In this document: positions 25,553 to 33,430 of the stretch, piece by piece | Position numbering within the stretch: the stretch's first letter is position 1 | How the letters are laid out: each line of letters begins with the position of its first letter | Origin: Methanobrevibacter sp. | GTDB taxonomy: Archaea > Methanobacteriota > Methanobacteria > Methanobacteriales > Methanobacteriaceae | Assembly (NCBI GenBank): GCA_017407115.1 | Contig: JAFQXD010000042.1 | Span: 124,001 to 188,000, forward strand | Reading direction: 5' to 3' | DNA: 64,000 bases | Notes under the pieces: model-generated | The model's input: the letters and a program-made list of their open reading frames with translations, nothing else | Databases searched by the model: none | What the model was told of the DNA's origin: nothing | Program-made: the position numbers and the translations under genes

Positions 25553-28024
25553 ATGATTAAAAACGTAATTAAGCGAGATAATCGCAGACGAAAATTCAAC
25601 ATTGCAAAAGTATATACAGCCATAGAAAATGCATTTAAATCAATAAATGAAAAATATACAGAAGAAGGTATAGACCAATTAGTTGATGAAGTAGTCGAGA
25701 AGATTTCCGCAAATGATGCCAAGTCAGCAAGAGTTGAAGATATTCAGAATGTTATTGAAAAAACATTGATGAATAGCGGATTCGGAACAGTTGCCAAGGC
25801 ATTTATTTTATATAGAGACGAACGTAATCGTGCACGTGAAACAAAATCAGAAATTGTAAAGACCATTAAGGAAATTACAGAGTCTGATATTAAAAGTTCG
25901 AATATTTTAAGAGACAATGCAAACGAGTCTGGTGCTACTCCTGCTGGAACATACGGTAAGATTGCATCTGAAACGAATAAGATGTATAACTTGTTGAATA
26001 ACATCAACAGAAAGTATGCACAGGAACATAAGGACGGACATTTACATATCCATGACCTTAACCAGTATAATTTGACATTCAACTGCTTGTTTGCTCCAGT
26101 TGGAAAGTTGTTGAAGAATGGTTTTGACTCTGGAACTGGTTTCTTACGTTCCCCGAAGTCAATCCAGACTGCAGCAGCATTGACAGCAGTTATCCTTCAG
26201 CTCCAGTCCAACCAGCAATATGGTGGTATCGCTGATGATAATCTCGATTTCGATTTAGCACCGTTTGTCGATATTTCATTTAGAAAGAATCTTAAGGAAG
26301 AATTAGAAAGATATATAGAATACAATCCAGAACATGAAGAAATGACCAATCTTGATGAAGTTGCAACAGCTTCTATGAACTGGCCTTCTGCACTTCTTTA
26401 TACTAAGTTCCCTAAGATTTGTGTTATCAAGGCAATTCAGAAGACAGATGATGATACTCATCAGGCTATGGAAGGTCTTATTGGTAATTTAAATTCTTTA
26501 CAGTCTCGTTCTGGAAACCAGGTTCCATTTAGTTCTTTGAACTTTGGCCTTAATACTTCTAATTGTGGTCGTATGATTAGCAAGAATCTTATTAAGTCTC
26601 AGATGGAAGGTCTAGGTGACGGATTGACAGCAATTTTCCCAATCTTGATTTTCAAGTTAATGGAAGGTTACACAAAGAATCCAGAAGATCCTAACTATGA
26701 TTTGTATCTCGAGTCTATTAAATGTCTTGCTCGTAGATTCTACCCGAACTTTGTAAAGGTTGATAGCTCTTTCAATAAGCCATACATCAAGTATGAAACT
26801 AAGGAAGTTGAAATTTTTGAAAATGCTATTGGTGTTAAGGTTCGCGGTAAAGATGAAGCAACAATTATTCCAATGCAAGATCAGAAGTTTGATAAGTTTG
26901 TTTATCAGTATGATGTAGGTCAAGGCGACTACTGGGAAATTGAAGAAATTTCTGGAAATAAGTTGAAGTTGAAGAAGCTCATTGAAAATACAACCATTTC
27001 TACTATGGGTTGTAGAACCAGAGTTATTGGTAATATCAATGGCGCTGAACAGACAACTGGTAGAGGTAACTTTGCATTCCATACAATTAACCTTCCTAGA
27101 CTTGCTATTGAAGCCCATATTGCAGCAAAGGATGAAGAAGAACGTAAGACTATTTTCTTCGAAAAGCTTGCTGAAATGCTTGAAGATGCAAAGGGAAGTT
27201 TGCTTGATAGATTTGCATTGATTTCTAACAAGACATATGAGAATTTCCCGTTCACTATGCAACAGGGTCTTTATCTCACATCTGATGACCAACCGCATGA
27301 AGTTACTGATAAGATTGGTGAAGTTCTTAAGCAGGCTTCGTTGTCAATCGGTTACGTCGGTCTTGCTGAAACCATGTTACTCTTGACAGGTAAGACTTAT
27401 GGTGTTGACCATGAAATTGATGATTATGCTTTCTCTATTGTAAAGACTATTCGTGAATTTGTTGATAAGACACAGAAGGAAACTCATTTGAACTGGTCTT
27501 GTTTCGCTACTCCAGCTGAAGCAGTTGCAGGCCGTTTTGCTAACATCGATAAAAATCTTTTCCAGAACGAAAAGAAGCTTGCTGATGTAGATTTACAGAG
27601 AGTTTTCGGTAAAGGTTATTATACAAATAGCCACATGCTTGACTATTCTTTGGAAACTACTCTTGAAAACAAGATTAAGATGGAAGCACCTTATCACAAG
27701 ATTACAAATGCTGGTCACATTTTCTATTACAAGTTAAATGGTGACTTGTCTAAGAATCTTGAAGCAGTCAAGGCAACTATTGATGCTATGTATGATGGTG
27801 ACTTAGGATATTTCACTTGTACATTTGACAGTGATACTTGTACTAAGTGCCATTTCCATGGAATCATCAATAATGAATGTCCATGTTGCGGTAACAAGAA
27901 CGAAGATGAGATTATTCGTGTTAGAAGAATTACCGGATATTTGACTGGTTCTCCTAAGAAGACTATTTTTAAGTCTTGGAATGATGGAAAATTAGCAGAA
28001 TTGAGAGACCGTCATAATATTTAA
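25553..28024 (+). CDS. nrdD: anaerobic (class III) ribonucleoside-triphosphate reductase
   Basis: 823 aa. Makes deoxyribonucleotides from NTPs using a glycyl radical installed by NrdG. N-terminal ATP-cone (RDNRRRKFNIAKV, 1-100); catalytic barrel with HIHDL and the active-site STMGCRT (Cys about 485) and GRGNFAFHTINLPR; C-terminal zinc site CTKCHF...CPCCG (about 762-780); glycyl-radical loop RITGYL (about 793). An extra segment of about 60 residues (418-479, rich in Lys/Glu/Ile) lies just before the catalytic Cys and is not something I recall in cellular homologues. Start behind AAAGAGGAAA. nrdG lies 2.3 kb downstream, separated by three inserted or captured genes. Confidence 0.93.
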   Translation: MIKNVIKRDNRRRKFNIAKVYTAIENAFKSINEKYTEEGIDQLVDEVVEKISANDAKSARVEDIQNVIEKTLMNSGFGTVAKAFILYRDERNRARETKSEIVKTIKEITESDIKSSNILRDNANESGATPAGTYGKIASETNKMYNLLNNINRKYAQEHKDGHLHIHDLNQYNLTFNCLFAPVGKLLKNGFDSGTGFLRSPKSIQTAAALTAVILQLQSNQQYGGIADDNLDFDLAPFVDISFRKNLKEELERYIEYNPEHEEMTNLDEVATASMNWPSALLYTKFPKICVIKAIQKTDDDTHQAMEGLIGNLNSLQSRSGNQVPFSSLNFGLNTSNCGRMISKNLIKSQMEGLGDGLTAIFPILIFKLMEGYTKNPEDPNYDLYLESIKCLARRFYPNFVKVDSSFNKPYIKYETKEVEIFENAIGVKVRGKDEATIIPMQDQKFDKFVYQYDVGQGDYWEIEEISGNKLKLKKLIENTTISTMGCRTRVIGNINGAEQTTGRGNFAFHTINLPRLAIEAHIAAKDEEERKTIFFEKLAEMLEDAKGSLLDRFALISNKTYENFPFTMQQGLYLTSDDQPHEVTDKIGEVLKQASLSIGYVGLAETMLLLTGKTYGVDHEIDDYAFSIVKTIREFVDKTQKETHLNWSCFATPAEAVAGRFANIDKNLFQNEKKLADVDLQRVFGKGYYTNSHMLDYSLETTLENKIKMEAPYHKITNAGHIFYYKLNGDLSKNLEAVKATIDAMYDGDLGYFTCTFDSDTCTKCHFHGIINNECPCCGNKNEDEIIRVRRITGYLTGSPKKTIFKSWNDGKLAELRDRHNI

Positions 28025-28044
28025 TAAAAACAACTAGAAAAAAT

Positions 28045-28080
28045 CATACGGGTTGAAAAACCGTATGGTTTTTCTATCTT
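28045..28080 (+). promoter_or_regulatory. fused terminator hairpin and sigma70-type promoter
   Basis: CATACGG (28045-28051) pairs with CCGTATG (28061-28067); the loop holds TTGAAA (28053-28058). A T-run and TATCTT (28075-28080) follow with a 16-bp spacer. It ends nrdD and starts the transporter gene. Confidence 0.6.
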
Positions 28081-28097
28081 TAAACAAAAGGAAGCGA

Positions 28098-28391
28098 ATG
28101 TTAGATACTTTAATGTTAATCTGTGGTTTTTGCGGAGCTGGTGCTTTTGCAGTATGTTCATTACCACAAGTTATTAAAGCTTATAAAACTAAGTCGACAG
28201 GTGATATAAGTATTTTCTTTATTATCTTGTCAATCATAGGTAATTTATGTAGTGCTGCTTATATTTTTTATACCAATTATATAAGTGGAATGTGGCAATA
28301 TCCACAATATGTAAATTATACTTTGGCAACTATACTTATATTTGTCCTTCTCGGGTTAAAACTGAAATATGATAGGGAAAATAAAAAATGA
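28098..28391 (+). CDS. SemiSWEET/PQ-loop family transporter
   Basis: 97 aa from ATG 28098 behind AAAAGGAAG; an upstream ATG at 28053 lies in the promoter hairpin. Three membrane helices (about 3-24, 37-60, 68-88). The PQ-loop motif CSLPQVIKAYKTKSTGDIS (about 20-38) and length match bacterial SemiSWEETs, which dimerise to move sugars across the inner membrane. A phage copy is unusual. Overlaps the next gene (ATGA). The substrate cannot be told from the sequence. Confidence 0.7.
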   Translation: MLDTLMLICGFCGAGAFAVCSLPQVIKAYKTKSTGDISIFFIILSIIGNLCSAAYIFYTNYISGMWQYPQYVNYTLATILIFVLLGLKLKYDRENKK

Positions 28392-29035
28392 GTATAATGG
28401 ATCTTGTCGGTGTTCAAAGAGGAATTGATTTTGAACATAGTTCACCAACTGTAATGCGATATAAACCTGATATAAGAGAAGGTTATACATATGCCAGTTT
28501 TGAACCTAAGTATGGTCATACGCCAAATTGGCAACCTTTATGTAATGATTCTTCAGATTTACATAAAGAAATTGTTTTAGCATGTAAGCAGGTTGCAAAA
28601 GTTACAGAAATGAAAAATCCAATAGGTAATGATCCTTTTTGGCATGATTCTGGACTTGAACGTGCAGCAACAATTGTTTCTAAGATAATGCAACTTTGTA
28701 ATGAAATTGCTATTACTACACGTCAAGGTCAAGGTAATATTATTGTATTGAATACTAAGATGTATGATTTATTACACGAATTAACATCTGGTTTTATAGA
28801 TTGTCCATTTATTACTGAATCTGCACCAGGTGTATTAAAAATGGTCGGTAGAGATACTTTTAAAATGGACTTTGATGATTATTCAAATTATCCAGAAGCT
28901 ATTATGGCATATCATTCTAATAATTCGTGTTTATGTGGTGCTGTTGCAGCACTTAGTCCTACCGAGACTTATTTTTCAATTAATACCGATATGGAAGGAA
29001 CAGAAAATTATTATAGACTTTTAAGGATAAAATAA
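28388..29035 (+). CDS. gp23-like small protein (paralogue 1)
   Basis: 215 aa. TRQGQGNIIVLN (about 114-125), then FKMDFDDY, YPEAIMAYHSNN and CLCGAVAALSP follow the order of the T4-type capsid protein C-terminal region (RRGxGN..., VYVDPY, VGYKG, DAGIFY). It pairs with the clearer paralogue at 30814; both end in YYR(L/V)(L/I)(R/K)(I/L)K. Less than half the length of gp23 (about 520 aa), so not a full capsid protein; perhaps a minor head, vertex or decoy subunit. Starts 4 bases inside the transporter gene. Similarity judged by eye. Confidence 0.45.
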   Translation: MSIMDLVGVQRGIDFEHSSPTVMRYKPDIREGYTYASFEPKYGHTPNWQPLCNDSSDLHKEIVLACKQVAKVTEMKNPIGNDPFWHDSGLERAATIVSKIMQLCNEIAITTRQGQGNIIVLNTKMYDLLHELTSGFIDCPFITESAPGVLKMVGRDTFKMDFDDYSNYPEAIMAYHSNNSCLCGAVAALSPTETYFSINTDMEGTENYYRLLRIK

Positions 29036-29044
29036 TATTTATAA

Positions 29045-29153
29045 AAGGACAGATATGTTACTAATCCATATTTGATATAATTTACCGGATTATATCTAAC
29101 TTTTATAAATATTTAAAGACAATCCGGTAAATTGTCTATAAATAGGGATTAGT
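29045..29153 (+). promoter_or_regulatory. HEG-associated kissing-loop RNA, copy 3
   Basis: AAGGACAG (29045-29052). H1 pairs 29051-29057 with 29067-29073; the loop segment TACTAATC (29059-29066) complements GATTAGTA (29147-29154), which reaches into the start codon at 29154. H2 is a perfect 8-bp stem (29074-29081 with 29089-29096) whose whole loop TTACCGG (29082-29088) complements the whole loop CCGGTAA (29124-29130) of H3, a perfect 7-bp stem (29117-29123 with 29131-29137). TATAAATA (29104-29111) lies between. The most complete copy: all four helices and the promoter are uninterrupted. Confidence 0.85.
29104..29111 (+). promoter_or_regulatory. T4-type late promoter inside the HEG RNA
   Basis: Exact TATAAATA. 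The expected start site (about 29117) is the first base of H3, so a late mRNA would carry H3 and the ribosome-binding site but neither H1 nor H2. Confidence 0.6.
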
Positions 29154-30308
29154 ATGATTTTGAAAATTTATTCAGAAGTAGAATTTAATATTTTAAAAAA
29201 TACACATAAAGAATATTCATATAATGGAACAAAAGCAATTTTTATTTGTTCATTATGTAAAAAAGAATCTATTAGGTCTTTTAAATCATTGACTATACCG
29301 TTTTTATGTAAACACTGTAAAGGGCATTTAAGCCATACAAGTGAAGAATATAAAGAAAAATATAAAAAATCAATGATTAAAAAATACGGAGTAGAATATA
29401 CTTTTCAAGCAGAAGGAATAAAAAATAAAGCAAAAAAGACGATATTTCAAAAATATGGTTGTGAAAATGTATTTCAAGCAGAAGAAATAAAAGAAAAAAT
29501 TAAAAATACAAATTTAATTAATATTGGAGTTGAATATCCAGGACAATCAAGGCAATGTCAATTAAAAGGGAAAGAAACATATAAAAACAAAACGGGTTAT
29601 GAACATAATATGCATAATCCAGAATCAAAAAAGAAAGTTAAAGAAACAACAATAAAAAGATATGGTGGTATTGGTGGCGCGTCAGATGAAATACGTGAAA
29701 AAATGGAAGAAACCAATTTAAAAACCTATGGTAAAAAATCATATTCATCTACTGAAGAATTCAAAGAAAAATTTCGCGAAACATCATATAAACGTTATGG
29801 TGTTGAGCATCCAACACAATCAAATATTATTAAAGAAAAAATAAAAAACACATGTATTAAAAAGTTTGGCGTGGAAAATTGTATGCAAAATCATTTTATT
29901 CGTCAAAAATCTAGGAAAAAATATATATATGATAATAAACGATTTGATTCTAGTTGGGAACTTGCATATTATATTTGGTTAACTGATAATAATATAGAAT
30001 TTCAATATCAACCAAATATTAAATTAAAATATGAATATAATAATAAAATACATTATTATTTTCCAGATTTTTTAGTTAATAATGAAATACATGAAATTAA
30101 AGGTAATTTATTTTTTAAAGAAAAAGATGAAACTAATGAAATGATTTGTCCATTTAATAAAGATTTAAATCATTTAGCTGAAGCAAAACACCAATGTATG
30201 ATTGAACATAATGTAAAGATATTAACTGAAAAAGAAATAAAATTATATTTAGATTATATTAATAAAAAATATGGAAATAATTTTTTAAAACAATTTAAGA
30301 GAAAATAA
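29154..30308 (+). CDS. homing endonuclease, KYGV-repeat + PD-(D/E)XK-like
   Basis: 384 aa. N-terminal Cys cluster (CSLCKKES; LCKHCKG), then about six modules of the form KKYGVEYTFQAEGIKNK between residues 70 and 255, probably DNA-binding units, then a putative nuclease core FDSSWELAYYIWL (about 264-276), YYFPDFLV and EIKG. Paralogue of the genes at 209 and 22943 and the most intact of the three. The start codon overlaps the segment paired with the H1 loop. Inserted between a gp23-like gene and nrdG; very AT-rich codon use. Activity and target site are inferred. Confidence 0.78.
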   Translation: MILKIYSEVEFNILKNTHKEYSYNGTKAIFICSLCKKESIRSFKSLTIPFLCKHCKGHLSHTSEEYKEKYKKSMIKKYGVEYTFQAEGIKNKAKKTIFQKYGCENVFQAEEIKEKIKNTNLINIGVEYPGQSRQCQLKGKETYKNKTGYEHNMHNPESKKKVKETTIKRYGGIGGASDEIREKMEETNLKTYGKKSYSSTEEFKEKFRETSYKRYGVEHPTQSNIIKEKIKNTCIKKFGVENCMQNHFIRQKSRKKYIYDNKRFDSSWELAYYIWLTDNNIEFQYQPNIKLKYEYNNKIHYYFPDFLVNNEIHEIKGNLFFKEKDETNEMICPFNKDLNHLAEAKHQCMIEHNVKILTEKEIKLYLDYINKKYGNNFLKQFKRK

Positions 30309-30311
30309 TAT

Positions 30312-30824
30312 ATGAATTATGCAAAAATAGAACCAATGAGTATAGTTGATGGCGATGGCTGTCGAGTTAGTCTTTTTGTAAGTGGTTGTGATATTCACTG
30401 TAAAGGATGTTTTAATTCTGTTGCATGGGATTTTAATTATGGTAAAAAATTTACCGAAATTGAATTAAATGAATTAATAACATTATGTAATAAACCATAT
30501 ATTTCTGGTATAAGTATATTAGGCGGCGAGCCTTGTTCATTAAATAATCAAGTTGAAATTTTAAAAATAATAAAAAAAATTAAGCAGGCATGTCCAGGTA
30601 AAAATGTTTGGTTATTTACTGGTTATGTTTATGAAAAAGATTTATTAGAAGGTCAGAGTCAAAATATAAATGGATTAACTTCTTCTTTATTAGAAATGGT
30701 TGATATTCTGGTTGACGGACCATTTATTCTTGAACAGAGAGATTTGAATTTAAAGTTTAGGGGAAGTACAAATCAAAGGCTATTAACAAGAGAAGAAAGA
30801 CAAAGGTTAAAAAATGACATTTAA
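30312..30824 (+). CDS. nrdG: anaerobic ribonucleotide reductase activating enzyme
   Basis: 170 aa radical-SAM activase. Binds a 4Fe-4S cluster through CDIHCKGC (C26, C30, C33) and generates the glycyl radical of NrdD. SIVDGDGCRVSLFVSGC and GGEPCSLNN are typical of NrdG. Starts 3 bases after the endonuclease stop and overlaps the next gene by 11 bases. Separated from nrdD by the transporter, a gp23-like protein and the endonuclease. Confidence 0.92.
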   Translation: MNYAKIEPMSIVDGDGCRVSLFVSGCDIHCKGCFNSVAWDFNYGKKFTEIELNELITLCNKPYISGISILGGEPCSLNNQVEILKIIKKIKQACPGKNVWLFTGYVYEKDLLEGQSQNINGLTSSLLEMVDILVDGPFILEQRDLNLKFRGSTNQRLLTREERQRLKNDI

Positions 30825-31464
30825 AGACTTAGTTAAAGTTCAGAAGAAAGACGGATTATTTAAAAACTGTGCATGCGTTTTAAGATATATTCCAAGAGAG
30901 CTGTTATTTACTGGTAGAGAAGAGGATCGTCCAGAATTAACATTGGGTCTTGAAAGACAGCTTATCCATGAAAAAGATTGGAAAGATGCAAGTGATGAAA
31001 GTAAGAAAGAATTAGATGTAATTCATGCATGTATGGATTTGGCTAAGATTATTGAAATTCATAAAGATCCAGAGTCTACAGCTTCTAAAGATGAACGTTG
31101 CGGCGTATTATTGACTCATTTAATGAAGGAATGTAATACTATCAGAACAAGTACTCGTCGTGGTGCAGGTAATTATATTCTTATTAACAATGCGTTTAAA
31201 AATGAATTAGAAGAACTTGGCGCATTTTCAACTCCATTTTTTAATATTTCAACTGATAACACTGAATATCTTGTTAATGGTGTTATTAAAATGAGTGTTG
31301 CGACATTTGATGAAGATACACCAATGGCATTAATTGGATATTCTGGAACTGCTAAGTTTGATGGTGGAATCGTTTTAGCAGAAGACGAAGAAAATAATCA
31401 GTATGCGATTGCTGACCGATTCTATGATACTGATAAATATTATCGTGTAATTAAGCTTAAGTAA
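30814..31464 (+). CDS. gp23-like small protein (paralogue 2)
   Basis: 216 aa. TSTRRGAGNYILIN (about 112-125), YLVNGVIKMSV (about 152-162) and IGYSGTAKFDGGIVLA (about 174-189) line up with the C-terminal region of T4-family capsid proteins (RRGxGN..., NGxxKVYVDPY, VGYKGxxxYDAGIFY). It has no room for the rest of the gp23 fold. Paralogue of the 28388 gene. Overlaps nrdG, so it is made in the same operon, which is odd for a head protein. Function unknown. Confidence 0.5.
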   Translation: MTFKDLVKVQKKDGLFKNCACVLRYIPRELLFTGREEDRPELTLGLERQLIHEKDWKDASDESKKELDVIHACMDLAKIIEIHKDPESTASKDERCGVLLTHLMKECNTIRTSTRRGAGNYILINNAFKNELEELGAFSTPFFNISTDNTEYLVNGVIKMSVATFDEDTPMALIGYSGTAKFDGGIVLAEDEENNQYAIADRFYDTDKYYRVIKLK

Positions 31465-31466
31465 AA

Positions 31467-31497
31467 TAAAACCTGGACTTAAATCCAGGTTTTTTAT
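31467..31497. terminator. bidirectional terminator
   Basis: AACCTGGA (31470-31477) pairs with TCCAGGTT (31484-31491), A-run on one side and T-run on the other, between two convergent operons. Confidence 0.75.
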
Positions 31498-31510
31498 TTA
31501 ATATTATAAT

Positions 31511-31867
31511 TTAGAAATCAAGTCGGTCAGCGAGTTCTGCTTCTATTTGCGTGTCTGTAGCACAATGTCCGAAAATGCGACCATCATTAAATGCAGATTT
31601 TAAATAGTCAAGATCTTTTTCATTATCATATTCATTTATAAGATATTCTCTATAAGATTCCCAATCTATATCATTTTTAAAGCCGCGGTCAAATGCACCT
31701 TGTAAATCAGATTCACTAACATCAGAATCTGCCCAATATTTATATGCTTTATTATAAAGGACTTGGAAAATTTTATCAGGAGTAATTGTTATTTCTTTAT
31801 TATTAGATTCTTTTAATACAATATAACCAGATTTTTTAAGTAATTGTTTTGCTTCTAATAAATTCAT
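31511..31867 (-). CDS. putative packaged protein with capsid-targeting leader
   Basis: 118 aa. Leader MNLLEAKQLLKKSGY... ending LKE (18-20), the shared leader with the T4-type (L/I)xE cut site. The mature part is acidic, with FDRGFKNDIDWESYREYL and FNDGRIFGH segments that echo those of the next two proteins (FICGYKNELSKNEM / YDDGHDLSEY). Last gene of a minus-strand late operon that starts at 33337. Function unknown; likely injected or internal head protein. Confidence 0.6.
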   Translation of the reverse strand: MNLLEAKQLLKKSGYIVLKESNNKEITITPDKIFQVLYNKAYKYWADSDVSESDLQGAFDRGFKNDIDWESYREYLINEYDNEKDLDYLKSAFNDGRIFGHCATDTQIEAELADRLDF

Positions 31868-31880
31868 GATTGCCTCTTAA

Positions 31881-32237
31881 TTATGCATTGAAGTATTCAT
31901 CGGTTGTAAAATCAAAAAGTTTATCTTGAAGAGAATCATCAGTAGTATATTCACTAAGGTCATGACCATCATCATATGCAATTTCTAATTCTCCAAGTGC
32001 TTCATTTCCAACTCTTGTTTCAAATTCCATTTTCATTTCATTTTTCGAAAGTTCATTTTTATATCCACAAATGAAAGCTGCTCTAAGGTCATGCTTTTCA
32101 GCATGTAAATCATCCCAATATGAATAACATCTACTCCAGACTTCTTCAAAAATATCTTCAGGTGTATATGTAAGATTTTCTTTAAGAAGTCTATAACCTT
32201 TCTTTTTGAGTATTACTTTTGCTTCTTGTAAGTTCAT
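31881..32237 (-). CDS. putative packaged protein with capsid-targeting leader
   Basis: 118 aa. Leader MNLQEAKVILKKKGY... ending LKE (18-20). The body resembles the 31511 product in length and order (YTPEDIFEEVWSRCYSYWDD versus ITPDKIFQVLYNKAYKYWAD), so the two are tandem duplicates. Acidic, no Cys cluster or membrane helix. Same late operon. Confidence 0.6.
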   Translation of the reverse strand: MNLQEAKVILKKKGYRLLKENLTYTPEDIFEEVWSRCYSYWDDLHAEKHDLRAAFICGYKNELSKNEMKMEFETRVGNEALGELEIAYDDGHDLSEYTTDDSLQDKLFDFTTDEYFNA

Positions 32238-32250
32238 TTTAAATCCTTAA

Positions 32251-32682
32251 TTAAAAATTATTTAAAAATGCATGCATTATTGCACCTTTTTGGTAAATAG
32301 CATTACATTCTTCATAAACTGCTTTTTTACTCTTTAATTTCTTAAAAGTATCTTCAGTCATTGGATTTGGGTCTTCTGATTCCCAACCTAAATTCCAAGA
32401 TTCCTGAAGGTCTTTTTTATTAGATTCAAAATCCTTACAATATCGTTCAATGACAATTTCGCCAATATCTTTACCAGTGGCATTAAGTTCTTTTTCAGAG
32501 AGAATGGTATTTTGACAGCCTATTTGGACAGTATTCTGTGCCCAAGAAGAATTTATAAGTTTAGAACGATATGCCAGATAATCATCGGCAGTATTAAAAC
32601 GTATTTCAGATTCGTTCAATACAGGAGATTTTACTTTGTAATGATTTTCTTTTAATATTTGTATAGCTTCTTTTAAGTTCAT
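32251..32682 (-). CDS. putative packaged protein with capsid-targeting leader
   Basis: 143 aa. Leader MNLKEAIQILKENHYKVK... ending LNE (22-24). The body shares with its two downstream neighbours a NLGWESEDPNPMTEDTF segment and a YQKGAIMHAFL end, like their (D/N)DG(R/H) motif, so it is a more distant member of the same duplicated family. Same late operon. Confidence 0.58.
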   Translation of the reverse strand: MNLKEAIQILKENHYKVKSPVLNESEIRFNTADDYLAYRSKLINSSWAQNTVQIGCQNTILSEKELNATGKDIGEIVIERYCKDFESNKKDLQESWNLGWESEDPNPMTEDTFKKLKSKKAVYEECNAIYQKGAIMHAFLNNF

Positions 32683-32701
32683 AGGAGTATTCTTTTAAAT
32701 A

Positions 32702-33337
32702 TTAGAGTTCTTCATTAATTCTATCAGCAGCGTCTTGTGGAGCAATAAGACCTTGATGATAAAGATCAGCAGCGATTTGCTTTGCCCTTGGTAAATCTTC
32801 ATCATCGAGCATACCGCCATCTTCCTGAGCTAAAGATAAAGCCTTTGCGATATAGTCTTCTTCAGAATTTGGAACTGCAGCTTCGATTTCATCATCGTCA
32901 ATCGGTGCAAATTCCATTTCATCAAAGAAAAGTTCAATCTTACGACCAGGTTTCTTTTCTTCTCTGACATAGCCAAGTTCCTTAAGAACTTCAGACCATT
33001 GGGTATTTTTGTATGTTCTTAAGCGAGACTTTACAAAAGCAATCTCACGTGGAGTCAAAACTTGACCATTCTGAACTTTTTCTGCCAATGGTGAAAGATA
33101 AGCAGCATCAGTTTGGTTAAAACCCCTAAAATTACGTAAAACTGTGCGTCTACCCTGCTTTTCGAAATCTACTTGACGTCCATACATACCAATGAGAAGA
33201 ACAATAACGAACTTATCATTTTCCAAATATTCCTTAATTCGTTGATTAAGCTGGAAATTTGATGTATAAACATCTTCCTTTATGATTTTATAACCGTTTT
33301 CTTTAATAACTTTAATAGCTTCTGCCATTTTTTTCAT
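32702..33337 (-). CDS. putative packaged protein with capsid-targeting leader
   Basis: 211 aa. Leader MKKMAEAIKVIKENGYKIIKE with IKE at 19-21. The body is unlike the three smaller proteins: a basic middle (GMYGRQVDFEKQGRRTV) and an acidic C-terminus (PIDDDEIEAA; ALSLAQEDGG). First gene of the operon, 20 bases after the late-promoter box, behind AAGGAG. Function unknown. Confidence 0.55.
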   Translation of the reverse strand: MKKMAEAIKVIKENGYKIIKEDVYTSNFQLNQRIKEYLENDKFVIVLLIGMYGRQVDFEKQGRRTVLRNFRGFNQTDAAYLSPLAEKVQNGQVLTPREIAFVKSRLRTYKNTQWSEVLKELGYVREEKKPGRKIELFFDEMEFAPIDDDEIEAAVPNSEEDYIAKALSLAQEDGGMLDDEDLPRAKQIAADLYHQGLIAPQDAADRINEEL

Positions 33338-33356
33338 AATTTAATCTCCTTACTAT

Positions 33357-33364
33357 TATTTATA
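33357..33364 (-). promoter_or_regulatory. T4-type late promoter TATAAATA (minus strand)
   Basis: Exact match reading leftward. Expected start about 33351, 14 bases before ATG 33337. Divergent from the plus-strand late box at 33399. Confidence 0.65.
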
Positions 33365-33398
33365 AGATAAAATTGGAATATATCCGATTATTTTGGGT

Positions 33399-33406
33399 TA
33401 TAAATA
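33399..33406 (+). promoter_or_regulatory. T4-type late promoter TATAAATA
   Basis: Exact match, 24 bases before ATG 33431 of the large fibre gene, which has AAAAAGGAAAG between. Confidence 0.65.
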
Positions 33407-33430
33407 ATAATAGAAAAAGGAAAGCTGCAT

